A DNA stretch of 64,000 nt. Origin: Branchiostoma floridae (Eukaryota; Chordata; Leptocardii; Amphioxiformes; Branchiostomatidae). A model generated the notes under the pieces. It was not told the DNA's origin, searched no databases, and saw only the letters and a program-made list of their open reading frames with translations. The stretch lies in assembly GCF_000003815.2 (NCBI RefSeq), contig NC_049982.1, positions 363,815 to 427,814 on the forward strand, in the 5' to 3' direction. A program made the translations under genes and the position numbers. Shown here in pieces: positions 45,146-55,787 of the stretch. Position 1 is the first letter of the stretch. The number at the start of each line of letters is the position of its first letter.

Positions 45146-45325
45146 TAGTCTCCAAGCAGACCCTTCGGTGCCTTAGAAATAGTATCAAACCTGGCAAGGG
45201 ACTTAGTATAGCGGCATCAGGTGCCCGTTTGACTCCCTTGGTCGGCTATCACCCTTTGGCCGACTATACTTCTTTGCCAGCTTTGATATTATCTCTAAGG
45301 CACCGATGGGTCTGCTTGGAGACTA
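45146..45325. mobile_element. MITE family 'TAATCTCC', copy 3
   Basis: Ends TAGTCTCCAAGCAGACCC and GGGTCTGCTTGGAGACTA are perfect inverses, with internal 'ggtcggctat' and 'atagcgg' symmetry. A perfect 9-bp duplication CGGAAATGA flanks it (45137-45145 and 45326-45334). It lies between the two tRNA-Gln genes. Confidence 0.88.
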
Positions 45326-45501
45326 CGGAAATGACTGATCATCAGTATTGACCATGACGAAGGCGACAGTGATTGTTACAATTTTGATCCATGTGTACTT
45401 TTGTGTTGGAAGAAAGTTTAGCACTTAGTACTATGATTATTACCAACACAGATGAGCTTCAATACGCCCTTTCACAGAAATCAAAACGCGTATGTCGGCG
45501 T

Positions 45502-45643
45502 CAGGAATGCTAGGTAATATGTCAAAGGTAAAGGCCCCGAAAAAGAAAAAAAACAAAAACGTCTGGACACTGTTGTACAGATGGGAACAATGAATGTTTT
45601 CTTTTTCGGGACTTTACCTTTGACATATTACCTAGAATTCCTG
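45502..45643. mobile_element. MITE with about 48-bp TIRs
   Basis: 'ctaggtaatatgtcaaaggt' continues to 'aaag..ccccgaaaaagaaaa', and its reverse complement fills 45595-45643. Only about 45 bp separate the arms, so this is nearly a pure hairpin. It lies 120 bp upstream of the second tRNA-Gln. Confidence 0.85.
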
Positions 45644-45765
45644 TCGCCACACATGCGTTGTGATCTCTGTGTAAAGGCTTATGATAATTCATTGTTATGT
45701 TTGCTGTGAAGACAACCCCGTTGTGAAGACACCACTTCTGCTTGGTTAACACCAGTTACTCAACC

Positions 45766-45837
45766 GGTCCCGTGGTGTAATGGTTAGCACTCTGGACTTT
45801 GAATCCAGCGATCCGAGTTCAAATCTCGGCGGGACCT
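45766..45837 (+). tRNA. tRNA-Gln (anticodon TTG), second copy
   Basis: Identical to the copy at 44864 except for one base in the D-arm region, with the same cloverleaf, anticodon TTG and T discriminator. The 5' flank 'gaagacaccacttctgcttgg' (in part) is shared with the first copy ('caagacaccacttcttctgc'), so the two arose by local duplication with flank. The downstream T run is weaker; 'ctttttagc' comes about 30 bases later. Confidence 0.95.
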
Positions 45838-45974
45838 TGGGCCACTAACTTGGTGGTTCAGATAATTCTTTTTAGCAATGTCACTAGCAAGATTTTATTC
45901 GCTCTTTAAAACGCGACGCTTAGTTTTTTTTTGTAAAAAAGTTTCTAATGTGAGAAAATTTCATGTCCGAAAAT

Positions 45975-46117
45975 AGCTGGGGCAACGATCGCAAGGAGAA
46001 AAACGTAATTTAGCGTTGTTTTTTCTCTGCGTCGCAGAGAAAAAACAACGCTAAATTGCGTCGCAGAGAAAACAACGCTAAATAACATTTTTCTCCTTGC
46101 GATCGTTGCCCCAGCTA
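45975..46117. mobile_element. Almost perfect 140-bp palindrome (hairpin MITE)
   Basis: The arms 'agctggggcaacgatcgcaa' and 'ttgcgatcgttgccccagct' are exact inverses. The inner 'tagcgttgttttttctctgc' and 'gcagagaaaaaacaacgcta' pair again, with 'gtcgcagagaaaacaacgct' as an extra partial unit. The direct repeat GTCCGAAAATAGC at 45965-45977 and 46118-46130 suggests a target duplication of about 12 bp. Confidence 0.85.
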
Positions 46118-46265
46118 GTCCGAAAATAGCATTTTTCTTGAAATCCAACACGAAATTTTCTTTTACAGCAGCCAGGAAATTTGTTGCATCACAACATTCC
46201 TATTTGTTAGTGCCAAAACACAGCAAAAATGTGTTTTTGAGTGTCTTGAGCCTACAATACCGTTT

Positions 46266-46468
46266 CTTTGCCACCATAGCAGGCTCTCTGGGCCTTTCTT
46301 TCTTTTTTGGGGTGTGTGCTCATAATACCCCCGGTACACTTTTGTTGGCAGTTCTTTTAGCACTTTTTTGTTTTGGAGGCACAAGCGACCCAGTACAAAA
46401 AGAAACGGCCAGCAAATATGTAATATAAGCCCCCTAAAAAAAGGCAGAGAGAGCCTGCTATGGAGGCT
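46266..46468. mobile_element. MITE with about 35-bp TIRs and 8-bp TSD
   Basis: 'ccatagcaggctctctgggc' at the left pairs with 'gcagagagagcctgctatgg' at the right, with 'tcttttttgggg' and 'cccctaaaaaaa' extending. TACCGTTT occurs at 46258-46265 and 46469-46476 as a perfect 8-bp duplication, suggesting hAT. Confidence 0.8.
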
Positions 46469-46476
46469 TACCGTTT

Positions 46477-48764
46477 GTTATGTAAAACAACACATAGCAA
46501 CAACAAAAACTTCCCAGGAATTACACAAGAGACACCAGCTATGAATGAAATATCTTCTTTGTTTCTTCTGAGATACACAGCTGCACCGAGCTCTTACTTA
46601 CTAACTCTCTGTGCAATGAGTTAAACTTCTACAAGTCCAAGTTCATTAAATCAATCTATCTGAAGCTACACAAGCTGAGGTACACCCAGCATAGCGCCAA
46701 GGTGGTGGACAAAGCTCGAAACATGATGAACACAGCGGATGATTAAAATCAAAAGCAACCAAGAAATAAGTGACAGTACACATATCATGTAAATATGAAA
46801 AGTAACAGTAAAATATTAAGAGCACAAGATATCATTGATAAAGGATGAAACAAAGTGGATTTTCCTTTTTTTCCCCAAAGAGAAAAGTCCAGAAAAAAAA
46901 GGTGGTAATCTTGAGCCAAGTGTTTGCTAAACTTATGGCATGTCATATAGCATTTGTACAACTGCTCATTGGCTACTTTTTACACCAATTGAATAAAAAG
47001 GAATAGTAAACGAAAATCACAACAAAAAGAAAATACTTCTTCAGGATTGAAGAAAGAAATGAATGAAAGAATAAGGCTTTGTTACAGCTCAAGTTCAAAA
47101 TTTGATCTATAATTTTTCAGTTTCCGCAATACTCTGTCCCTGGTTAGTTTCAGTGCATAATCTGTGACTGAAGAAGGCATTGTTTTAGGATACACCGCTG
47201 GCATAGTTTTTGTACCTAAATTTGTACATGATAACATGTACACTTCCAGCCAAGCTTTCTGCCATATACAGCCAGTTTATCGATCACAGCATACATTTTC
47301 AGTTTATTGAAGCATGAAAAAAAACACATCTTTTCATTGTTTTTGATCTACCTCATTGATAGCAAAGGTAAATATTGGCATCTGCATTTTCACATTAAGG
47401 AATTCGGAGAAGCTGTGGCCAGGGTGAGTGTCAATGTGCAGACATTTGGAAGTACAAGATATTGCACGGGAGCTGGGTAGGCATTAGGAATAAGGTTCAC
47501 ATGAGCTAGAACAGGATCAGACTGCATTTAGATGACATACATAATGTTTCTGAATACTTTTTAGCAAACTAATGGCAATAGAGTCAATTCAGATGTTACC
47601 AATCATGTTTTGATTCACCTTTGCAAGCATTTCAGTTGCCTTGCTGGTTTTCATATGTTTTGAATGGGGAATGCAACATTGGTGGGTTCTTTAATTATAA
47701 TCTACAAAAGTAGCAAGGACAATGGTGCATTTACTCAGTATTCACTTGAAGTAGAAATAGAAAATCTAGCAATAAGACACCACCCAACACCTAGCAGTGC
47801 ATAAAGATCAGCATTACAGTATGTATAGTAGAAAAAGAGCACTGTGTTCACTTGGCAATCTCATGTCTTATTGTTTTTACCTTTTCAGAATACTGCGCTA
47901 GCAAAGCAAGGAGTCTTTCAGTATACCATTGACATACTGTATGTTAGCAAATTCACTATGAACATAGCATAATGTGATGGTCAAGCCATCACTGAAAGTT
48001 CACTTGCAACAGCTCTCATGTAAGAAATTGAAGAAAATGACAGCAAGTATTATAAGATTTACAGTTGTTAGCATCTCGCTACACCAATCAGCAAAGTTAG
48101 AAATATCCTACAACCCCCTCCTGAATAATGGCATGGTCCATCCATCTCCATCTTTGGGAGAGTCTACTTGTAAAAGGAGGGGTGGGAAGCATTGCTGTGA
48201 AAAGATTAGTCCTATACATTTGATGCAGGTGGTAGCTTCAGTCACACGATCATGCAAAACGCTAGTTAAAGATTTAAAACCCATGCATGCCATCAGCCAT
48301 TCTATTGGTCCAGTTGCATTATACCCAGTATCACGCATAGCTCCATAAAAATTCTTTTTTTTTTCTTCCTCTGCTTTTCAAAAAGAAAATCAAATTTTTT
48401 TTAGTTGATTTTTTTGCCACCAATTAATTGTACATAATCTTGGACGAAAATAATCCAAACTATAATCATAATACAGTTGTTTTGTTGCATCACTACTACT
48501 ACACAAATTTGACAATAACACCAGACTACCAACGTCTAAAAAGTAGATTCTACCTTGCAATTCATTTCTGATTATCTTTTTTTAACCTTTTTTTTCACTC
48601 AAAATTCTTACAATGTTTCTTTTGTACTAAAGCCAAAGAGAAATTCAAGAATACTGAATACAGTACTTCGGGCATCCATGTATGATCACATCTAATTTTT
48701 CACGGATGCACTAAACATATCCTTACGCAATACGCGGCATATGCAACTGGACGGAACCCCATCG
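46477..48764. other. Downstream of ILRUN: probable 3' UTR and intergenic
   Basis: 2.3 kb with no element, RNA gene or coding frame that I can support. Much of it is probably the long 3' UTR of ILRUN, as in other animals. Several TTTATT words (minus-strand AATAAA) occur, for example near 47300, but none can be chosen by reading alone. Confidence 0.4.
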
Positions 48765-51700
48765 CTAGAGGTCTTCGTCATCATCTTCATTATGTACGCT
48801 ACTGTCGTGGCCCAGCGGTAACGGTTGCGCCGTCGCGGCCGCCATGTTTGCTGGGAAGAGTTGTTGCCTGACGGAATTTGTCGGTTGAATCTGTGAAGAA
48901 GAAGGGAAATAAGTCATCATGCTGTTAAAACAAGTAATCACCAAGCAGATCCTACGGTGCCATAAGACAGTATCAAAGCTGGCCAAGGAGTATAGCCGGC
49001 CAAAGGGAGTCAGACAGGCACCATTGGGTTTGATAGTATATTACACCACTGTGGATCTGCTTGGAGATTAAAAACAAGGCCATCAGAGATCAATTTTTCA
49101 CACAATATGTCATCAAAAGTTCAAATTCTATTTTCAGTTCCTCAGTTCCTTGTACACATGTGCCAGGGTAGCTTTACAATGTTTTCTCAGTTTGTAACTT
49201 GCGCTTAAATTCCTCCACAACGAATAACAAACAAACTACTCTGAAACTTTGATTCAAAATTCCTTCTTTTTAGCCAAGGCACTAAGTGTGTACATACAAA
49301 GTCCCGTGACCAAATAACCAATAACCAACAGTTTCCAAACATGAACCATTGCATCCATCTATCTATCAGATATTCAGACAACTGGGAAGCCCCTTCAGCT
49401 TTAAAAAAAGCTGGTTTTCACTGCTTCAAGTCTTTGCCATGGAATGGAGCATTACGTACATTTGTAAGTACAATCTTAAAATGAAAACCTACCTGAAATA
49501 TAGGAACAGTACCGATCCCTGTAGTCTGACTTGGTACTGGCGAACAGAACGTCTGTGCTGCTCCATTCTGGACCCCCAAAGACTCGTGACTCTCCCCCGC
49601 GCCCTGACTGGTCGGACTAAAACCATTCACAGTCCTTTCCCCTAGCCTAACTGTCGCGCCCGGAAACTCCGCTGTAATGCCGAATGCTAAATGTGACGGT
49701 TGCTGTGATTGGCTGCTAGGTACTACTGCATTCTGTGACGCCACCTCCGATTGGTGGTTTTGAACCGGACTGCCGAAATGCTGTTGATGTGGTAGAGACT
49801 CCGATTGGCCAGTCTTGACGGGGCTGTTAAAGGGGCTTTGAGACAGGGCTCCCGATTGGTGGGGACTGCCAAACAGAGTTTGTGACGGGTCGTTTGATTG
49901 GCTGCCGGGTGGGGGTCTCCCAAAGGGGTTTTCAGCAGCCTGGAGCGGTGGAGAGATGGCCAGGTCAGCCCCCATGGAGGACATCTGTTGTGTGACAGCC
50001 AGGAGGCCATTTTCTTCCACAGTCAGGATCACCCAGATGATTTCTGAAACAAACACCAAAACACAGCTCAATAGTTGAAACTCAGGGGAAACAAAGGAGA
50101 CACAGACCCAACAGAAGAGAAGATAATCTTTATTTATGTTATACAGTAGAAGACAGTTAATTGTACAACAGATAATCGCAAGAAATCCCAAAATCCTGTG
50201 GAGGTGCAGTCCAGCTTAATATTATAACTCCGCTTTGTTGCACCATTCTGATAACTGCACGAAATGCACTGGCAAATGGTGTGTGCAATTAAGCGGTTTC
50301 TACTGTATATACCACCCGAGAAAATACATGTTCAATGCAAAAAATATATAACTTGTTTGGTTGTTGATGTCAACCTAGCCTAAAAACTTAAGTTACTAGT
50401 ATACGTGTATACAGCATAAGGCTTTACCATGCTTGGTTGGGCATGTAAGATAATGTTTTATGTGTTCATCCATCCGGATAATGAATTGTATGTCAACATG
50501 TCACATCATGTAAATGTCACTGATCAACATCTTTACTGCCTGACACAAAGTTGGTTTCCATAGCTCTAAAAAATGACAAACCAACAACAGGGTTAAGGTT
50601 TAAGTTAAACAGATCAACTAGCCCAATTGTCCCGGGCAAGTGGAAGACTGCTGATTGGACAATCGCATGTCCTAGCTTACTTGGCCGATCACCCAGGTGT
50701 AAAAATGGGTACCTGACTTTGGTCAGAAAGGTAAAAGAAAAGCCTACCTTTACCTTCTGCCTCTACTGTGTATGTGGTATTGTTAGTATAAATTAAGTTA
50801 CATACTTGAGTGCGGTGCCACATTGTCCTTGTCTGTCCAAAAGCAAAATAGAAAAAAAAAACTTAAGAAACAACCCACCTCCAAAGTACAGGTTCGCGGG
50901 TGTGCACATCCTCCACTGCCCATGGTACACCCCAGCGTGGGACGGGCTCACCATGTTCACGCTCACGTCCGTGATGCACTTGGGGTCGAGCGAGTCCACC
51001 AGGACCCTGTCGTGGGGGCCGAGACGCTCGCCGGCCAGGAACCTCAGACATGCGCCCGCAGGCCAGGGTTCCTCTCCTGGAGATGACAAGAGATAGGATT
51101 CAACATGATTACCTAAAGCAGTTTTCTTTTGTATAACCAGTAATGTCTTTCACCTCACCACCTTACTTTTTGATGCCTATCAAATACACAGATGTAATCG
51201 AGTATTCATGAGGCTGTATTTCTCAAACATGAGTCTAAGGCATAACACAGCAGCTGCTTACATCGACATGTATCAGGGTTTCCGCCAGCACAGTTGAGCA
51301 TAGGGGTCCATTGCGTTGTGATTTGTATCCCCTACAGTATCATTTGAGTGCAGTCTCTGTGTTTCAACCAGTATGTGTAGGGGGCTCTTTTGTTGTTTTG
51401 TTGGAAGGGCAAAACTGTTGGGTCTATTTCATGAAATTTTGTTCTCAAAATAAAGTTTCTGATGGCTATAAATCTTAAGTTTGCATGGAGAGGATGCACC
51501 CCCCACTTTCAAGACTCCAATGCCCATGTGGCTTTGCCGTGCAAAGATGCCCCATAACTTATAAGGTATGAAAAGACCCTGGTGATAACCCTGCCTACAG
51601 CAGTAAAAAACAGATAATTTGTAAGTACCTGAGTTCTGTATTCTCCACGTCTTGACGAACTGTGTGTCTGGCGGGACGGACTCCCCCTCCCCTATCGTGA

Positions 51701-54700
51701 TGTCGGCCACAAACTTACCTGAGTTCTGTATTCTCCACGTCTTGACGAACTGTGTGTCTGGTGGGACGGACTCCCCCTCCCCTATCGTTACGTCAGCCAC
51801 AAACTTACCTGAGTTCTGTATTCTCCACGTCTTGACGAACTGTGTGTCTGCTGGGACGGACTCCCCCTCCCCTATCGTTACGTCAGCCACAAACTTACCT
51901 GAGTTCTGTATTCTCCACGTCTTGACGAACTGTGTGTCTGGTGGGACGGACTCCCCCTCCCCTATCGTGATGTCTGCCACAAACGACATGTTCGGCAGTG
52001 GCTGCCGCGGCGTCTCCAGGTCATAGAACGCACCCACCGCTGCCTGGAGGTTCCTAAAAGGTAGCAAGAGGTAAAGTAAGCCCCATCGCCTTTTCAAGGT
52101 TACAGATGCAGTGGGCTGTTGTCTACTGTGTCTAGAGACTTTATTTGAAAATCCATTAGTGACGTGCCCTGGGGCACGACACTAATCTTCCTGGACTACA
52201 GACAACATACAAGTACATACAGTGATCATTAATTTTACATCACAGGGCAGGGTTGTAGCCAGCACCCGTCCTTTGACGGAATTTTATGGCTGGGGACGGT
52301 AAGTTTTTTGGCCCATTATGTCCTCTGTGAGCAAAATTTAACCCTCTAAATGTAGGGAATAGCGTTCCAGGGGGTCTAGAATTCAAAATTAATGCAACAT
52401 GGAGACAGTAAGATCAAAAGCAAAACATAGAGCACCAAACACTGCAGTGATTACAATTTACACTTTCAGTTGATGTTGGTTAGTTTCACTTGTCATCATC
52501 ATCATCAACTTCAGCATATTTTACTTTGGCCTTCAGCGAGATGGGCTGTCATTTTTCTCCACAGTTTCACTATTGGTTACTTTTGCCTCCATTAAACTTG
52601 TAATGTAAGCAGTACTGTTGGTGGTGTTTGTCTGATTGTCTTGATGTTAATTAGCTGTTAATTGTATATTGTTTATTATTTCAGCTGTACTTATTAAAAT
52701 GCTAATTGGGGACTGTCGGCTGCATGTGCAGCCAAACGAACAATTGCAATGTCACATATTGAAGTAAGGCAGAAATGGTGTACTAGTAATAGGATACTTG
52801 TGATGTCACATATGTATGGTCCATGAACCTTAATTTTTTCTCTTAAATGTGACCCAAATGTACACGTAGCAATTATTTTTGCATCCCAAGAATCTACAAC
52901 AATAATTTTCCTTCTTGACGGCTCGCAACGGAAGTGTGCAGTACTAATGTACACAGACTTCAAACTCAACTTTTCCCAATTTGTCCCTAAAAGAAATTCC
53001 AGCTGCCCCGAAGTAAATTGAATTGTCCAAGACTAGCTTTTTTGCACAAAAAGGCTATTGCTATTATCATGGAATGACATTTACTTGAAGTTGAATACTG
53101 ATTTTCTGCCAAATGTTGCCACTAGAATGAATGAATTTATTGCTCAACAATCGCACATGGTACAATGTATGGCAACTAATAACAACTAATAGCTATACAG
53201 ACTAGTACTAGAGGAGATTCAGTTTAGCTGGACAAGTTCAGACTTGCATTGGCAATACGGTATGGAAATTCTCCCACATCCAGTTGTTCCAAGCCGTTCA
53301 TTATGAACATATGAGAAAGTAATTTGTGTACTCTCGTTCTAATAAAAGCTCCTTGGTTGTTTTTAGCAAAATTTCAGTTTGTTTGTTTGAACCTTTGTTT
53401 ATTCATGAAAGCTCAAATTGGCCTGCAGGTCACTTTTCATAGAGGTCATGAGGGAAGAGGCAGGGTGAGACAAAGTATATAACATTAACAGAGATACAAT
53501 TTACAAGTTAAAGTCCTTATGAATTTTATATGTCTACAAGTCTATATACACAATTTTTACATACATGGTACAAAATACTAAGTGAGAGCTGCTACATGAC
53601 TTGAGTCTGTTCATTTTGGTCGTTCCCATTACTTTACGAGTCTCTTTGCCACTGGATGACGGGACACTGTTTACTTCAAGCCCTGTAGAGGTAAACACAG
53701 GCACTGATGGGTCTGCTGCCACCGTCTGAACCTATGTTTATTCATGAGAAGTTCAAATTGCCCTGCAGGTCGCTTTTCGTGGAGGTGTTCACAGCTGTTT
53801 CATTCCTCACATTATCATTTTTTTTTTTAAATGTGTCTATTTTTTTTTATGAGGTCAAACAAACAAAAACATTTTTATAAGTAGAATTTGGATTCATTCC
53901 TCAGTTATTACTTAATCTTTAGCACATTAAAGTAGCTGATTGTCTAAGTCTCTACCAGTTACATGGTTAGGTAGCTGGGAGAGAGTTCATCTACACTAAA
54001 CTTTTAATCACAATATCTGTTGTATTTATCCAGACACTAGGTATCCAATGAATGTGTTGAGTAATGAGGCTGATTAACATGGTCAAGGCGCCTCTTTGAG
54101 CATGGGACCCCGGTTTTACGTCCCTCCCGGAAGACGATTTCGTGGAAAGCTTCGTGAGGCTACAGCAATCCAGTCGTCCTTGGTTGGGGGACTCCCGTCC
54201 AAGAACTGACTGGACCGCGCGTTGCAATTTCCGAGATCCAGCTAAGAACTACGTGGCTTGACAAAAGATGTCAGAATGGATTGACACTCATATGTTAGGG
54301 AACAGTCGCAAAGCAAACAGTCGGATTACCTTTTAGCTGCCTACTGATTTGGAGGAGTAGGCTTACCAATAACAAAATGACTGAAATATGCAGCCAACCA
54401 CACCTTTTTAGGGATCCTTTTCAGTTTCAGTTTTGATGAGTTGGAGTGTTTTGCTCTCCTGTTACCATTGGGCCGTTCCAAAAAATAAATGTGGGGGGTG
54501 GGTTGAAGAGGTCGGATTTTACCGAGGGGGGGTCAAGCAAATCTTGGATATGGATTTCGTTTGAACGGGGGGGTCGAGATAGGTCTGGATATGGGTTTTT
54601 CTACAAAAAAGTCAAGAAAATCTGGATTTAGATACTTCTACTCCTATCTTAGTTACAGTACTGTAAGGGCAAGGTTCTAGGATGAAAATTATGAGGGTGT

Positions 54701-55431
54701 AAGGTTATTCAGATGAAATAAAAGGGGTATAAGAGGCATTTGGAACTTGGATGAAATAAAGGGGGGGTCGGAGCTCTCGGATGAAATTAGAGGGGGGTCG
54801 AGGCACTCGGATGAAATTCAAAGGGGGGGTCAGGCTCTCGGATGAAATCCAAAGGAGGGTTGAAGCAATTGGAAAATCCGACCTCTTCAACCCCCCCTCT
54901 ACAATTATTTTTTGGAACGGCCCATTGGTGACCGATTAATTTATGACGCAACGGCTTCCAAAAACATGACAGAATCACAACATGCCATTGAGAGACCTTT
55001 TTTGTGGGCTTTTCGCAGCATGTGGCTGGCATATGTTTAAATCCTTCCTCTTTGGAATGATGTGTTTTCGTCCTAATTTAAAGCCCCCCTCCCACTTCCC
55101 AAATGGCCATCTAACAAACTACGTTTTTAGCACTGCATATTAGATAGACTATAAGTATATCGATCACACCCCTTGAACTTATCTATCGTCAGAAGAACAA
55201 GGCAGCAAATGTTTTCTTGTGACACGTCACAGCATCTTGCCCCTGTTTGTGTGATTCGTGCCCCAAACAAACGTACCAGTTGTTCATATCGAGGAAAAAT
55301 GCACAGGCGGAGGGGTTGAGTTGGTAGTTGACGAGCTTCTGCAGCTCGGCGACCAGAACCTCCCTATCCGTGGTGCCCATGGCGCTGAACTTCTGCATGA
55401 AATCCGCCTCCAGGTCCTGATCCACCTCCAT
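48765..55431 (-). CDS. ILRUN: ILRUN (C6orf106) orthologue, UBA-like and FW-domain regulator
   Basis: Exons on the minus strand: 55277-55431 (ATG), 51629-52053, 50879-51076, 49493-50043, 48765-48890 (TAG). Together they make 484 residues, or 394 if exon 2 ends at its first donor, 51899. The N-terminus LEADFMQKFSAMGTTDREVL and LNPSACAFFLDMNNWNLQAA is the UBA-like fold. FVADITIGEGESVPPDTQFV, TWRIQNSGEEPWPAG, VYHGQWRMCTPANLYFG and EIIWVILTVEENG are the four-tryptophan (NBR1-like) domain. Line by line it matches human ILRUN, which dampens IRF3 and NF-kB driven transcription through p300/CBP in the nucleus (established for human). The C-terminal tail is disordered and longer than in humans, with FGSP and NPFG motifs, and ends acidic (NEDDDEDL). 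Confidence 0.97.
48935..49070. mobile_element. MITE family 'TAATCTCC', copy 4
   Basis: Ends TAATCACCAAGCAGATCC and GGATCTGCTTGGAGATTA, internally deleted to 136 bp. The 8-bp duplication AAAACAAG flanks it (48927-48934 and 49071-49078). It lies in the last ILRUN intron, 45 bp upstream of the last exon in transcript direction. Confidence 0.85.
50683..50853 (+). mobile_element. 5'-truncated SINE, antisense to ILRUN
   Basis: The body 'cacccaggtgtaaaaatggg' through 'ctttaccttctgcctctact' to 'tgccacattgtccttgtctg' matches the reverse complement of the SINE at 6041-6337 without the tRNA head. Its A-rich tail ends about 15-25 bp from the donor of ILRUN exon 3. Confidence 0.75.
51629..51984 (-). repeat. 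ILRUN: Four tandem 90-bp copies ending ILRUN exon 2, each with a 5' splice site
   Basis: Units 51631-51720, 51721-51810, 51811-51900 and 51901-51984 repeat the 30 residues beginning FVADVTIGEGESVP and ending FVKTWRIQNSGK. Copies differ at a few bases (gcggg/gtggg/ctggg; tgatgtcgg/ttacgtcag), so they are real. Each boundary on the minus strand reads TCAG|GTAAGT, except the most distal, TCAG|GTACTT. Donors at 51899, 51809, 51719 and 51629 all leave phase 1 and all join correctly to exon 3. The frame is open through all four, so isoforms with one to four copies of the first strands of the FW domain are possible. Confidence 0.92.
52054..55276 (-). other. ILRUN: ILRUN intron 1
   Basis: Contains the inverted-repeat element at 54470-54923. 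It also has a pair of direct repeats of about 58 bp (near 53390-53450 and 53728-53787, 'tgtttattcatgaaagctca' and variant) and a dispersed repeat near 53127-53175 related to 36063-36115. No coding signal is seen. Confidence 0.6.
54470..54923. mobile_element. 450-bp MITE ending GGGCCGTTCCAAAAAATAA
   Basis: The left GGGCCGTTCCAAAAAATAA and right TTATTTTTTGGAACGGCCC are inverses. Next inside, 'ggttgaagaggtcggatttt' pairs with 'aaaatccgacctcttcaacc'. The interior carries about four 'gatgaaattagaggggggtc'-like units. ATT flanks both sides. Confidence 0.85.
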
Positions 55432-55787
55432 CCCGCTCCGATCTGTCCTCCGTGGGCCGCAAAAGTGCTAAAATCGGGTTGAATCAGCCCCGAATGGAAC
55501 CAAAACATTGAGCCAGAGTCATTCTGTAACGCTACGAGCTGTCATCATGACGTCACCACCGCGCCACCGCGCAGGCGCACCGCGGGGCAGGGTGGGTAAT
55601 ATTACCCACAAGGCACCGCAATATTTCACCTTTGACCTCTACCCGATATTTTTATTTTCCAAAACATTCCCACGAATTCTGGTGATTTGTTCTTTTCCTC
55701 CGTTGTTTTGACGCCACAAGAGTTTTTTTCTGCTCACAGAGGTAAAAGACACACCAGGGAACGCGAAGGACCACAGGACAGCCGACC
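55432..55787. promoter_or_regulatory. Bidirectional ILRUN-WDR45 promoter
   Basis: 356 bp separate the two start codons, which point away from each other. It is more GC-rich than the flanks around 55540-55600. It holds a perfect CRE (TGACGTCA, 55548-55555), an NRF1-like GCGCAGGCGC (55569-55578) and an 18-bp perfect palindrome GTGGGTAATATTACCCAC (55592-55609). There is no TATA box at a useful distance from either start. Shared CRE and NRF1 control of both genes is an inference. Confidence 0.7.

Noticed and set aside
51652-52026. Plus-strand open frame of 124 codons with repeats TNCVSGGTDSPSPIV
   Set aside because: It is the complement of the four ILRUN exon 2 copies; the minus strand encodes the conserved FW-domain sequence.
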